From positions 1 to 64,000 of the forward strand of contig CAJUMB010000002.1 of assembly GCA_910587105.1 (NCBI GenBank): 64,000 nucleotides of DNA. Reading direction: 5' to 3'. The translations under genes and the position numbers were made by a program. Each line of letters opens with the position of its first letter. Positions within the stretch are counted from its first letter, which is position 1. Below, piece by piece: positions 9,151 through 18,610 of this stretch. The DNA is from an uncultured Lachnospiraceae bacterium. Lineage in GTDB: Bacteria > Bacillota > Clostridia > Lachnospirales > Lachnospiraceae. The notes under the pieces were generated by a model. That model was not told where the DNA came from and ran no database searches. It saw only the letters and a program-made list of their open reading frames with translations.

Positions 9151-9890
9151 GGCTGGACCACCTGCCTTTCCATGGAGACGCTGCCGGTTCTTTGGATGGG
9201 CGGCTGTCCGGGGAGCATTTTGTCGTCTTTTACCACCCGGCCGTCAGCAATGGTGATGATGCGCTGGGCCTGGAGTGCGATATTCTCATCATGGGTGACA
9301 AGAATCAGCGTCTGGCCGTATTTTTTATTGCTTTCTTTTAACAGCCGGATAATTTCCTGGCCGTTGCGGCTGTCCAGTGCTCCGGTGGGCTCATCGGCAA
9401 GCATCACCGCCGGTGCGTTCATCAGAGCCCGGCCTATGGCCGCCCGCTGCTGCTGGCCGCCGGAGAGCTGGTTTGGCAGGTGATTCCTCCTGTCCTTCAG
9501 CCCCAGAAGCTCCAGCAGTTCCATAAGCCGCTCCTTATTTACTTTCCTTTTGTCCATGAGGATGGGCAGTGTGATATTTTCCACCACATTCAGTGTGGGA
9601 ATCAGATTATTGAACTGATAAATGAGGCCTACCTGGCGCCTTCTGAAAATCGCCAGCTGTTCATTGTTTCCCGCGTAGATATCCTGCCCGTCCAGAAAGA
9701 TTTTGCCGCTGGTGGGCACATCCACCCCTGCGATAGCGTGGAGCAGGGTGGACTTTCCAGAGCCGGAAGCGCCGATTAAAGCTGTGAACTCTCCCTTTTC
9801 GATGGTGAGAGAGACATGGTCAAGGGCAGTGACCTGATTTTCACCTGTTCCGTAGATTTTGCATAGATTGTGGACTGTTAAAAATTCCAT
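9147..9890 (-). CDS. ABC transporter ATP-binding protein, partner of the FtsX permease
   Basis: A 247-residue LolD/MacB-type ATPase. Walker A is GASGSGKST (about residues 37-45), the Q-loop is YQFNNLIPTLNVVENI, the signature is LSGGQQQRAAIGRAL (about 142-156), Walker B is VMLADEPTGALD and the H-loop is ILVTHD. The phrase GDEPTGALD-like and the short length place it with lipoprotein/antimicrobial-peptide ABC systems. The ribosome binding site is GGGAGG. The last bases overlap the permease ATG. It presumably powers the mechanotransmission-type permease. Confidence 0.92.
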   Translation of the reverse strand: MEFLTVHNLCKIYGTGENQVTALDHVSLTIEKGEFTALIGASGSGKSTLLHAIAGVDVPTSGKIFLDGQDIYAGNNEQLAIFRRRQVGLIYQFNNLIPTLNVVENITLPILMDKRKVNKERLMELLELLGLKDRRNHLPNQLSGGQQQRAAIGRALMNAPAVMLADEPTGALDSRNGQEIIRLLKESNKKYGQTLILVTHDENIALQAQRIITIADGRVVKDDKMLPGQPPIQRTGSVSMERQVVQP

Positions 9891-9997
9891 GGTACGAACC
9901 TCCCTAATTGATTAACATTTCGTTATGAGCCAATTGTAAAACTTTTGGCTTACATCCCGGTGACTTTTATGTGAGAGATCTGTAAGGAACTGATTTT
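9891..9997 (-). promoter_or_regulatory. Regulatory gap between the histidine kinase and the ABC genes
   Basis: On the minus strand this gap carries an imperfect inverted repeat TGTAAG...TTTTACA and, downstream of it, TTTACA followed 17-18 bases later by TGTTAAT, a weak sigma-A-like promoter in front of the ATPase gene. In Bce-like modules the response regulator activates the ABC genes from exactly this place. The operator assignment is inference. Confidence 0.35.
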
Positions 9998-11005
9998 TCA
10001 AACATGTTCCAGGAAAGTTTTGGGAAAACGCAGGCAAAACACTGCGCCGCCCTGGGGGTGGTTTTTGGCGGTAACCGTTCCGCCGTGTCTGGATACGATA
10101 GTTTTACAAAGAGACAGGCCGATTCCATACCCGGCAGTCTGTGTGCTCTTTCCCCTGTAGAACCGGTCAAACAGCCGCGGCAGGTCTTCTTTGGAAAAGC
10201 CTTTCCCGCTGTCATGGATTCTGATTTCGGTGAAAATGGGAGTATCCTGGCAGACGATTGTGATGTTTCCATTGTCTCCTGCGCTTTCCATGCAGTTTTT
10301 CAAAATATTCTGCAGAGCCTCTGAAAGCCAGTCAAAATCCCCTTCCAGTGAGGCTCCCTCTGGGATGTCTGTGTCCAGGCGGATGTTGTGCAGGTCCATG
10401 GAAATCAGCAGGGGGCGCAGGGAATCGTTTAGCAGACGGCTCACATCAATGGTCTGGCGCTGAAAGACTATGATGCCTGCGTCCAGCCGTGACAGTTTCA
10501 GAAGTGAGGTGATCAGCCAGTCCATCCGCACAAGCAGGTCCTCCATTTCCCGGAGGAGATTTTGGTGTTCCTGTTCGTTGGGAGTGTTTTCCAGCAGTGA
10601 CAGGATTAAGTGGACGGATGTGAGAGGGGTGCGCAGCTGGTGGGCAATATCGGCCAGGGAATCGGCAAGATGTTCTTTTTCTTTTTTCAGGTTATCATTC
10701 TGCTCCCGGATGCGCAGGGTCATTTTGCCGATTTCGGTCTGCAGGATGGAAAGCTCGCCCTCCTGGTGGGCCTGGATAGACAGATGGCCGCCGTGGTGGA
10801 GAATCTGGTCGATTTGATCGGACATTTCCGCGATACGGAGGTATCTTGTTCTGGTAAAGCAAAAGAAGCAGGTACCACAGGCTGCGGCTAAGATAAGCAC
10901 CAGGACTGCCGCCGCCGGGGAGATGGCCAGTCCCATGAGAGCCGCCGCCCCATTGATGGCCAGAAAGAGTACGGTGAAGTGTTGAATTTCTCTATTGCGG
11001 AACAT
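9998..11005 (-). CDS. Sensor histidine kinase of the Bce-like module
   Basis: A 335-residue membrane kinase with two TM helices in the first 52 residues and almost no extracellular loop, as in intramembrane-sensing kinases. A coiled linker follows. The H-box is DIAHQLRTPLTS with H122, the N-box LQNILKNCMESA, the G1 box HDSGKGF, the F-box LFDRFYRG and the G2 box GYGIGLSLCK. The start lies 14 bases inside the response-regulator gene, with GGGAGGC before the ATG. A kinase with no sensor loop next to an FtsX-type permease suggests the transporter itself is the sensor, as established for BceS/BceB. Here this is inference. Confidence 0.9.
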   Translation of the reverse strand: MFRNREIQHFTVLFLAINGAAALMGLAISPAAAVLVLILAAACGTCFFCFTRTRYLRIAEMSDQIDQILHHGGHLSIQAHQEGELSILQTEIGKMTLRIREQNDNLKKEKEHLADSLADIAHQLRTPLTSVHLILSLLENTPNEQEHQNLLREMEDLLVRMDWLITSLLKLSRLDAGIIVFQRQTIDVSRLLNDSLRPLLISMDLHNIRLDTDIPEGASLEGDFDWLSEALQNILKNCMESAGDNGNITIVCQDTPIFTEIRIHDSGKGFSKEDLPRLFDRFYRGKSTQTAGYGIGLSLCKTIVSRHGGTVTAKNHPQGGAVFCLRFPKTFLEHV

Positions 11006-11678
11006 GACTGCCTCCCAGACGGTATCCGATTCCCCGGACAGTGAGGATGATTAGGGGCTTGGAGGGATTGTCCTCAATCTTTTCCCGCAGACGCCGGATG
11101 TATACGGTCAGTGTGTTGTCGTTGACGAATTCCCCTGCGGCATCCCACAGTTCTCTCAGCAGCTGTTCCCTTGTAATGATGTTTTTTGGGTTGTTGATGA
11201 AGATGAGCAGCAGGCGGTATTCCAGGGCAGAGAGGAACAGCTCTTTCCCGTTCTTTGACACCACGCCGCTTTTGGTGTCCACAGACAGTCCGCCGGTCTT
11301 GAAAACGGCAGAGGATCTGCCGGACTTTCGCCAGGCGGCCTGGATTCTGGCGATTAATTCTCTGGGACGAAAGGGCTTGGTAATGTAGTCGTCTCCGCCC
11401 ATATTTAGTCCGGTGACCACGCTGGCTTCGTCGTCGGAAGCTGTGAGGAAAATCACCGGGATATCCTGAACCTGCTTAATCTGTGTGCAGACGGCGTAGC
11501 CGTTTCCGTCAGGAAGAGAAATGTCCACCAGCGCCAGGTCAAAGGTTTCTTGTTCTATCATTTGGGCTGCAGCCGCCTTTGTGGGGGCAGTGGCCGCGGT
11601 GAAGCCTTCTGCCTGCAGCAGCAGCTTCAGGTTCCGGGCGATTTCTTTGTCGTCTTCTACTATGAATATGTGGTTCAT
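10992..11678 (-). CDS. OmpR-family response regulator of the Bce-like module
   Basis: A 228-residue regulator. The receiver domain (about 1-115) has acidic pocket E8/D9/D10, phosphorylation site D52 in ALVDISLPDGNG, T80 in FLTASDD and K102 in YITKPF. The winged-helix effector (about 130-225) ends LTVYIRRLREKIEDN...GIGYRLG. It overlaps the kinase gene by 14 bases and heads the kinase-ATPase-permease series. A weak AAGGAAA site precedes the ATG. Confidence 0.92.
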   Translation of the reverse strand: MNHIFIVEDDKEIARNLKLLLQAEGFTAATAPTKAAAAQMIEQETFDLALVDISLPDGNGYAVCTQIKQVQDIPVIFLTASDDEASVVTGLNMGGDDYITKPFRPRELIARIQAAWRKSGRSSAVFKTGGLSVDTKSGVVSKNGKELFLSALEYRLLLIFINNPKNIITREQLLRELWDAAGEFVNDNTLTVYIRRLREKIEDNPSKPLIILTVRGIGYRLGGSHVPQ

Positions 11679-11721
11679 TTTTTGGGTTTCATTTTCCTTT
11701 CATTTTTCTGGGCATGTAGGT

Positions 11722-12634
11722 TCACATAGGAGCAGCTTTTACCATGCATTCTTTGCGGTAGAAACATACGCCGTATTTTTTTATATGGACATATCCTTCG
11801 GCGTAAAGCCCGGACGCATAGTTTCTTTCTTCTATCTGCTGCAGTGCCTTTTGGCATGCCTGCTCCATTTTTTGAAAGGCATCTGCTGTTTTGATTTCTA
11901 AAATGAAAGCCGTTCCCCGGACAGAGGGTGTCTTCAATATGAGGTCCGGCCTTCCCTCACCGCATTCCCGGTTTGACATGACCAGATAATTTCCCGCTCC
12001 CTTGAAAAGCCCGGCAAGGAAACCATGATAATAATTTTCGGCATAGTCGAAAAAGCTGATGGTATTCAATAACTGGTCTGAGACATATGTTTCGAATGCC
12101 GTGGTATCTCCGGTTTCCAGGAATTTTATCAGAGAGCTTCTGTCGGTTTCCTTCATTTTTCTGTCAAACCATGCAAGGATTGTCCGTTTATAGATGGTGA
12201 GCACCTCTGTATTGGGAATCATCAGGTCCATAAATGTGGTGTCTCCGGAAAAACTTTCCCTCACTGCTTTTAAATATCCAGTAAAATAAAGGAAGTTCCA
12301 AAGGTTATCCTGAGATTCGTAGATATCTTCATAGGTAATATCTTCATGTATCGGTTTTTGTATGGTGCCGCCGGAAATGAGATGTTCGATCTCCTGTTTT
12401 GCGTTAAAATCAGCCTTTTCCACCAGTTCTTTTATAATACTGTTGGAGGAGGTGTTGGACCAGTATGGATATGGGGCGGAATCCGGATTCTCTGAAACAG
12501 CGGCTGCATAATTGAGAATGCTCCATGGATTGTAAATCTCCTGATTTCCAAACCGGTAGCCATTGTACCATTTCTTGACTTCTGCAAACTTTGATTCTCG
12601 TCCATGGGAAGCTTTTATAGGGATTGCTATAGAT
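11722..12634 (-). pseudogene. C-terminal two thirds of an AAA-ATPase-like / PD-(D/E)XK (DUF1703) protein, interrupted by an IS
   Basis: Recognisable family sequence starts at ESKFAEVKKWYNGYRFGNQEIYNPWSILNY and runs to the C-terminus. It includes WSNTSSNSIIKELVEKAD, the middle DNLWNFLYFTGYLKA and the nuclease-like end GRPDLILKTPSVRGTAFILEIKTAD (a PD...ExK-like D-x(n)-EIK pattern). Full members are about 550 residues and begin with an AAA-type P-loop domain; that half is missing. The open frame continues to 12735, but its first roughly 45 codons come from the IS end at 12635. No N-terminal half is found beyond the far IS end, so a deletion accompanied or followed the insertion. Probably non-functional. 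Confidence 0.75.
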
Positions 12635-14020
12635 AATTGCGAAACTCTAAACCCTGTATAAAATAGGGATTTTCTCTTCATAAAAATCGAACAACTCCTC
12701 ACAGGTTTATGGTAAAATTGAGCTACAGGCAACAACCAACCATATCCACCCGAAAGGGGCTGTACCTAGATGATACCATACAATCAGCTTTCTTTGGCAG
12801 ATATTTTTTCAGACTGCCAGGAAATTTATGAATCCGACAAACCGGCCTTCCTGTCCCTGCTTCTTTTCGGAAGCATTTTTATTCACCAACGGGCAGAACC
12901 CGGCTATACCCTTTAAACGCTTTTTTGTGGGCGCTCATTATCCAGCGCATTTTTCTCTATACCCACAGACTCCCTTCTTCTGGTCTTCCTTCATTATTCC
13001 AGGCATCTCAGGGAATTCTGCGGCTTTGGAAAGGTACCAGACGCTTCCAAGACCACCCGCTTCAAACAGGATTTCCTGGAAGATCTCCAGAACGTTTTTG
13101 AAAAGTCTGTTGATCTTACAGAACCCATCTGCCAGGCCGCTGGTATTTCCAAAGCAGGCATGACTATCTTTGACTCTTCTGGCATCGAGGCCTGGGCAGC
13201 TGAAAATAGCCCCAAGTACGTGGACCGTATCATAAAACAATTAAAAGCTTACGCAAAAGCCCATAATTACGACAAAAATTATGACCCCTATAAAGCGGCT
13301 GGCCGCTCCATGCCTTCCCACGCTGCCGCTGATCCTGAGATCGAGCAGATGTACATCGACGGCCATTTCTGCCGTGCTTTTAAGATTGGAATCGTTACCA
13401 ATGGTCCTGCATTATCCGGCATCTGGAATTTTACAATTAGGATTTTTCTGCGGCACATCCGCTGATAAGCCCGGAGATCTTTCTTGGGGATGCCGCCTTT
13501 GATTCTGCGAAAATTTACAAAAACCTGCTCTCCGGAGATACCTTCGGCACAGATTCCCCCCTACGGACGGATGGTCTATACCTATCCGGAGAAAGAACTG
13601 CGCACTTATCCCGGCACGCTGCGCGGAACACCTGAATGGGAGGCCCCGCGTATAAAATACGGACAGCCGTAGAACGCTCATCCATCATATAAAAGAGCCT
13701 TTTGGTCTTGCCGGACGGAAAACACAGAACAAAAAGACCCTTCATGCTGATCTGATCCTTTCCAGCATTACCCAGCTGGTGAACGTTGTGCTGGCCGACA
13801 AAATGTATCAGCATCAATACATCTGTAGTGTAAAACTGATCATTGCATAGGACCTATCTCAGATGATGTGGGTTTTACCCTTTTATCAATGTGCCCATTT
13901 TTACATATCTTTATAATCCATGGCCTAATTCGACGCTTTTTTAATACATGCCACTATCTTAGACAATCCAGTTCTGTTATCCCGTCTCTTTGAGACGGAT
14001 CATTCACCCGTTTCGCAATT
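12635..14020 (+). mobile_element. Degenerate insertion sequence with matching terminal inverted repeats
   Basis: The element is bounded by AATTGCGAAAC at 12635-12645 and its exact inverse GTTTCGCAATT at 14010-14020. Between them lies a decayed DDE transposase gene on the plus strand. The present length of 1386 bases is shorter than expected for an intact copy because of internal deletions. I see no target-site duplication in the flanks. The family is uncertain: IS1182/DUF772-like or a related group. Confidence 0.65.
12770..13850 (+). pseudogene. DDE transposase remnant with frameshifts and deletions
   Basis: Pieces of one transposase follow each other in different frames. The start is MIPYNQLSLADIFSDCQEIY (ATG 12770, in-frame stop near 12915). 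Next come LREFCGFGKVPDASKTTRFKQDF (about 13000-13070), MTIFDSSGIEAWAAENSPKY to HFCRAFKIGIVTNG (13160-13410), IFLGDAAFDSAKIYKNLLSG (about 13470-13535) and GRMVYTYPEKELRTYPGTLRG (about 13565-13625). The end is LAGRKTQN...LADKMYQHQY before TAG at 13850. FDSSGIEAW and GDAAFDSA look like the DDE aspartate regions. No intact frame spans the gene, so the element cannot move by itself. Confidence 0.75.
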
Positions 14021-14164
14021 TCCTAGGAATATATATAAAAAAAGAGGTGATAACGAGAAATATTCTTTAAGTTCGCTGTAGTACTAGAACTGGTACGAAT
14101 CAGGCAGAGCAAAACTTCGATTTCAAACCGGATGGAGCGCTAGAGGCCATCTGTTACATAGAAG

Positions 14165-14200
14165 AAGCCCAGGCTCACTTGGATAAAGAAGCCTGGGCTT
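14165..14200 (-). terminator. Hairpin downstream of the large secreted protein gene
   Basis: AAGCCCAGGC (14165-14174) pairs perfectly with GCCTGGGCTT (14191-14200) across a 16-base loop. On the minus strand it follows the stop of the secreted-protein gene by about 45 bases; the downstream T-content is modest. Confidence 0.6.
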
Positions 14201-14244
14201 TCAACATGCCGATCATAGAATCCGGTCAGCTCAACGATCCCTCT

Positions 14245-17200
14245 TTATTTCTTCACCTTTATTTTCATTTTGACAGTCTTCGTCCTGCCATTCTTTAAAG
14301 TAACCTTCGCATGGACCACGGCGGTTCCGGCTTTTTTTGCTTTCACAATGCCTGTTTTGTTTACCGTTGCAACGGATTTTTTGGAGACCGTGTATTTGAT
14401 ACTCTTTACATTGTCCATATTTAAGGTTTTCTTTAAGGCCATCTTTGATGTCTTGGATCTTTTGATGTTTTTTGACGTATTTTTCGCTTTTATGGTCTTC
14501 AGGATCTTCCGGCTCAGCGTATTCATGGTGGAAGTGTTGATAAGCTCGTATGTTTTAGAGCCCTTGACAGCAGCGATCACATCTCCGTTTTTTGCCACGG
14601 TATATGTCTTGGCATTGACCAGAACATATTTTCCGGAAGATTGCCGGATCACAATATTCAGCTTCTTTCCTGCTTTTAAGTCAGCCGTGTTCATAACTAC
14701 TGTACTGGTACCGGAACTGTTTTTATTTTTAACACTTACTTTCACGTTATCTGTCCCTGCCGCTTGGGTGATCTGCCTGACCACGATGCCTGTGATCAAT
14801 GCCTTTTGCGTTTGTGCAGAAGTATCTGCGGCTAGAGACGCCGTTGCGCTTGTAATGGTCCCATTGGCATTCTTTTTGACATTGACCGTGGCCAAAGTAC
14901 CACCGCTTTGGGGATCGGTGATGATGCTCTTTATGTTGGAATCAGTGACTTTTCCATCAGCATCTTTATGCACGACCTCCGTTTTCTGAACTGTGTTTCC
15001 GTCTTTATTGGTAGACGTACTTACCGTAGTTTCTGTTTTTGAGCCATCCGGTCTTTCTTCAACAGTCGTTTTGGGCGGTTCTTCGGTAACACCTGGAGTA
15101 GGTGTCACGGTTGGTTCCTCCGTTACGCTTGGACTGGGTGTCACGGTTGGTTCTTCTGGAGCTGGCGATGTCGTCGGTTCCACTGGCATCGGGGTAGCTG
15201 TTGATCCTGGAGAAGGGGGATCTACCGGTTTGGGATCAGGGATAGTCGTCGGTCCTTCCGAACCTGGGTCTCCTTTCACATAGGTAAAAAGCTCCAGGGA
15301 AATTTTATAAGTTCCAGGTTCAGATGGCAGCTGTACTGTCATATATGAATCGCTTGCTGTAATGAGCTGTACTATTTCTTTTCCACTCTCAACATCTGTA
15401 TAGATTATGTTCCCTTTAAAAGGAATGTCTTTTTCGCCAAAAGCGGAAGAAAAAGAACACAATCGATTGCCTTCTTGATCCACACTGTCTGAAATCTGCA
15501 GGCTGATCATTTCATCCGTATAATACGCATAATGTTCTTCATCAGAGTGATCTTCTATCTGGATATTTCCTGTAAAAGAATTGCCGACCTGTATGGCTGT
15601 CGTCTGGGCAGGATCCAGCTTCCGAACGATATTAAAGAAATATACGTCAGAGTCAGGCGACTTCTGCCTTAATGGCATCGTTATCACCTGGGGCCTTTTT
15701 TTTGTTTTTATTACATCTCCGGATCTCATTCCCTGTATAGATATATTGGTATTTTCCCCGTCTGGCTTAGCCGATACGACCCCTATCAGAGTCCCTCCCA
15801 CCGTAGAGATCGAATCAGGTAATTTAGAGTCGAATTGTTCTGCCCAGTTGATCGTAACATCCTCAAAGTCGGTGCCAACCAGGGCGTCCACATCAATGTT
15901 TCCCTCATTTTCAGGATTTATCGTATGATCCATATACATGATCCATGGGTATCTATTCACTATAATGGTTGCAGCATACTCACCTGACGGCAGATAATAC
16001 GTACATCCTCCATTATTGCCCTGCATATAAATAAAATTATCATTGTCAAAACTAAATTTTCCATATTTCAACATCAGAGAAATATAGTTTTCCAGATTCT
16101 GGCTCGTTAATGATACTTGTTTTAGATCTTTCCTGTCTAATATCTGGTATGCCTGACTCCGTCCATCTGTCTCGTCTGCGTCCATGCTTAGTGCATAGGA
16201 TTCACGAGCTGTAGAGGGATCCAGATCATCGATCACAAACATTTCTGTACCCGAATATACAAGAAGCTTTATAAGCGAACTACCCTCATCTGGCATGACA
16301 GAACATTTCAGATGTCGGGAATCACTTTGATATAGTGATGTCGTCCCTTGGATCACCTGCCACGAACCATCGGCCCGCTGATAGAAAGCCTCCGCATACC
16401 AGTACATGGAATCAGAACCTTCGATCGTAAAATCAAAATTCCTGGCGAGCTCTGTCAGATCGATCGTAATGTCATTAGTCCCTGCTTCAATCTGTTCAAC
16501 CCTGGAAAAAGAAGACTCAGAATAATTGCCTTCACTATCCATGCTTCCAATGGTCCCATTGATAGCCAATTGATAATTCCCAGGCGAAAGCTTCAGACTA
16601 TTTCTATCTGGAAAAGAAAACTGGCCATATGTATCTGCATTTCCAACTTGTTGGATATCGATACCGCTCACATGTGGAGACATATCATCTGCTCTGCTCG
16701 TAACGTTTACAGTTATACTCTTTGATGTATCAATGGCCTGAGAATTTCCCTCAGGTATTTTACCTGCCCAGATGCCTGAATCGTATTTTACTATCAATCC
16801 GTAATTTTCTGATTCCGCCTCCATAGCTGGAGTTTTACTGAAATAATAAGAATCCCCCTCTTGTTCCACGGTCAATGGATTGAGCCATGAGGGATCTTCA
16901 TCCAGATAATAGTAATAAAATTTTGGATCTGTCATCTCACTATCAAGCGATAATGTACATTTTCTCTGTTTTTCTGAACCAATAATGACTTTTATATAGC
17001 AGGAATCCCCCTCGTCACTTCCTTCCATATATGCCCGGATAGAAATCTTACACGAATCTTCCTTATCATGTAAACTTATTATAGTCAATGTAAACGTCTT
17101 ACTGCCGTTGGCTGGGATCAATACTCCATTCTCCGGCTCATCTAGGCCCTCAAAGTTTATCTGCAGAATATCTTCCCCACCAGATCCGTCGAAGTTGTAC

Positions 17201-17520
17201 ACCTGATCTTCCAGAAAAATATTCTGATCAGTGGCCGTCATATTCGTAACTGTAATGTTACATTGTGCAGTACCGCTGGAATCCATCATGATCTCGTCTG
17301 TGTCGGCTGAAATTTTTAAACTGCTTTCTGTTCCTTCTGCTTTTTGGACTGTAACCGTATTTTCACCTGATGATGCAAAGATCCTGATAGAATGATCTGT
17401 AGGCGCATATTTTACAATCGTCCCAGGAGCCGCCGTCAGTGTATCCAATGGCGTAAAGGCTGCTGCCATCACTAGGCTGAGCGCGCCGGCAGCTAATCTG
17501 TTCCAAATTCTTTTTTTCAT
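14245..17520 (-). CDS. Large secreted cell-surface protein with Pro/Thr linker and bacterial Ig-like C-terminus
   Basis: A 1091-residue protein from the ATG at 17520 (MKKRIWNRLAAGALSLVMAAAF), which has GGGAGGA 5 bases upstream; a TTG ten codons earlier is less likely. A signal peptide spans about residues 1-32. Residues 40-740 are beta-rich and acidic with no family I recognise. A Pro/Thr/Glu linker (about 747-822) has repeated EEPTVTP-like units. The C-terminus is lysine-rich and ends in a BIG_2-like module (SVATVNKTGIVKAKKAGTAVVHAKV). There is no LPXTG motif or terminal TM helix, so attachment would be non-covalent, perhaps through the basic tail. It stands alone between decayed mobile DNA. 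Function unknown. Confidence 0.75.
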   Translation of the reverse strand: MKKRIWNRLAAGALSLVMAAAFTPLDTLTAAPGTIVKYAPTDHSIRIFASSGENTVTVQKAEGTESSLKISADTDEIMMDSSGTAQCNITVTNMTATDQNIFLEDQVYNFDGSGGEDILQINFEGLDEPENGVLIPANGSKTFTLTIISLHDKEDSCKISIRAYMEGSDEGDSCYIKVIIGSEKQRKCTLSLDSEMTDPKFYYYYLDEDPSWLNPLTVEQEGDSYYFSKTPAMEAESENYGLIVKYDSGIWAGKIPEGNSQAIDTSKSITVNVTSRADDMSPHVSGIDIQQVGNADTYGQFSFPDRNSLKLSPGNYQLAINGTIGSMDSEGNYSESSFSRVEQIEAGTNDITIDLTELARNFDFTIEGSDSMYWYAEAFYQRADGSWQVIQGTTSLYQSDSRHLKCSVMPDEGSSLIKLLVYSGTEMFVIDDLDPSTARESYALSMDADETDGRSQAYQILDRKDLKQVSLTSQNLENYISLMLKYGKFSFDNDNFIYMQGNNGGCTYYLPSGEYAATIIVNRYPWIMYMDHTINPENEGNIDVDALVGTDFEDVTINWAEQFDSKLPDSISTVGGTLIGVVSAKPDGENTNISIQGMRSGDVIKTKKRPQVITMPLRQKSPDSDVYFFNIVRKLDPAQTTAIQVGNSFTGNIQIEDHSDEEHYAYYTDEMISLQISDSVDQEGNRLCSFSSAFGEKDIPFKGNIIYTDVESGKEIVQLITASDSYMTVQLPSEPGTYKISLELFTYVKGDPGSEGPTTIPDPKPVDPPSPGSTATPMPVEPTTSPAPEEPTVTPSPSVTEEPTVTPTPGVTEEPPKTTVEERPDGSKTETTVSTSTNKDGNTVQKTEVVHKDADGKVTDSNIKSIITDPQSGGTLATVNVKKNANGTITSATASLAADTSAQTQKALITGIVVRQITQAAGTDNVKVSVKNKNSSGTSTVVMNTADLKAGKKLNIVIRQSSGKYVLVNAKTYTVAKNGDVIAAVKGSKTYELINTSTMNTLSRKILKTIKAKNTSKNIKRSKTSKMALKKTLNMDNVKSIKYTVSKKSVATVNKTGIVKAKKAGTAVVHAKVTLKNGRTKTVKMKIKVKK

Positions 17521-18060
17521 ATTCTTCCTCCCTGATTTTTCTTTTTCCAAAATCCATTCCTTTCCTTATGCCGTTTTAGAGTATGTTTTCAAACACGCTC
17601 TAGCCAAACCATGATGTAATAAGCCATGCACTTCTGATCATATCTTCCCCCTCCTTTTCCTGAAAAACCCGTCCACATTTGCTGCCAATACGGTATTGCT
17701 CTGTATAATCTGATAAAAGATGCCAGATCTCCCAGATAATATATATTATAATTTATAAATGAGCAAATGTCAAAGTATATATAAACTATCCTGCAATTTT
17801 AGAATATTTTCAAGTAATACGCTATTTTTATTATCTTATACAGATTATTGAGCTGTTATATCATAAATATTTTACGAAACAATGAATAATATCAAAAATA
17901 CTGCTCTTGATATTAAAAATTTATGTAACTCCATTCAGATCCCCTTGTATTTTTCGTCTAATGATCCATTTTGAAGTTTACCACATATTCTAGAACTTAT
18001 AACTCTATAGGTCGAGCGTTTTTTAGTTTTCTTTTATAATATTCCAGAGGAAGATGATCC
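17521..18060. other. AT-rich intergenic region with a small hairpin repeat
   Basis: About 540 bases with no supported gene; 17740-17920 is very AT-rich. At 17577-17602 the palindrome TAGAG...CTCTA with TGTTT/AAACA arms is a miniature relative of the repeat ends at 41381-41430 and 44136-44151. It lies just upstream of the secreted-protein gene. I see no further RNA or coding signal. Confidence 0.45.
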
Positions 18061-18170
18061 ATGAAATATAATGAACGGATAAGGGCGATCAAAGGAGATC
18101 ATTTTTTGACCCAACAAAAGTTTGCAGACCTGCGGCACATAAGACACAGAGCTTTTGCTATGTATGATCC
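18061..18170 (+). pseudogene. N-terminal fragment of an XRE-family regulator
   Basis: The frame from ATG 18061 reads MKYNERIRAIKGDHFLTQQ then KFADLRHIRHRAFAMY, closely like the first helix-turn-helix of small Cro/C1 regulators (xxRIRxLRxDxxLTQQxIAxLLxI). After about 36 codons the resemblance stops where the opposite-strand transposase fragment begins. The rest of the HTH and the C-terminus are missing. Confidence 0.5.
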
Positions 18171-18580
18171 AATTTATTGGTTGCCGCCCTTAATTCCTCT
18201 TGTAAGGCTGACACACTACAGAACACGTGGAGGTGAATGGCGGGGCGGTACTTTTTTTTTGCCTCAAACCGGTCTTTCGCGTGGTTGGATACCAGGGCGG
18301 AATATCCGTGGTATCTGCAGGCTTCTGTATTATAGCTGACTGAAATACCGCTGCTGCCTTTTTTCCTGCGTATGGACAGGTACTGTACTGCTTTTTTCTG
18401 GGCTGTCCCGGTCATACTGCTGGCAGGGACGCCCTCCTCCAGCTGTTTTTTTAATCCATCCACCATCCCATAGAAAGCAGCGTCGTCATTCTCTTTTTTA
18501 TGGGATTGTAATAGAAATGCAGGTACAGCCTCTTTTCAAATATTTCCGGTTCCCTGAAATTTTTAAGTAAGTGCATTTAC
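18158..18580 (-). pseudogene. Transposase fragment (IS1634/IS4-like)
   Basis: The minus-strand frame from 18466 reads MVDGLKKQLEEGVPASSMTG and continues through SVSYNTEACRYHGYSALVSNHAKDRFEAKKKYR. The latter matches my memory of IS1634-like DDE transposases near the YREK-like region. The coding sequence continues upstream to about 18580 as REPEIFEKRLYLHFYYNPIK in another frame, with the shift in a poly-A run near 18510. The catalytic N-terminal part is absent. Family call from memory. Confidence 0.45.
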
Positions 18581-18610
18581 CAGGTGACTTGGAAGAAGAC
18601 GGTAATTTTG

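Noticed and set aside
14270..14989. Long hydrophobic open frame on the plus strand
   Set aside because: It is the antisense shadow of the lysine-rich C-terminus of the secreted protein; no ribosome binding site and no independent support.
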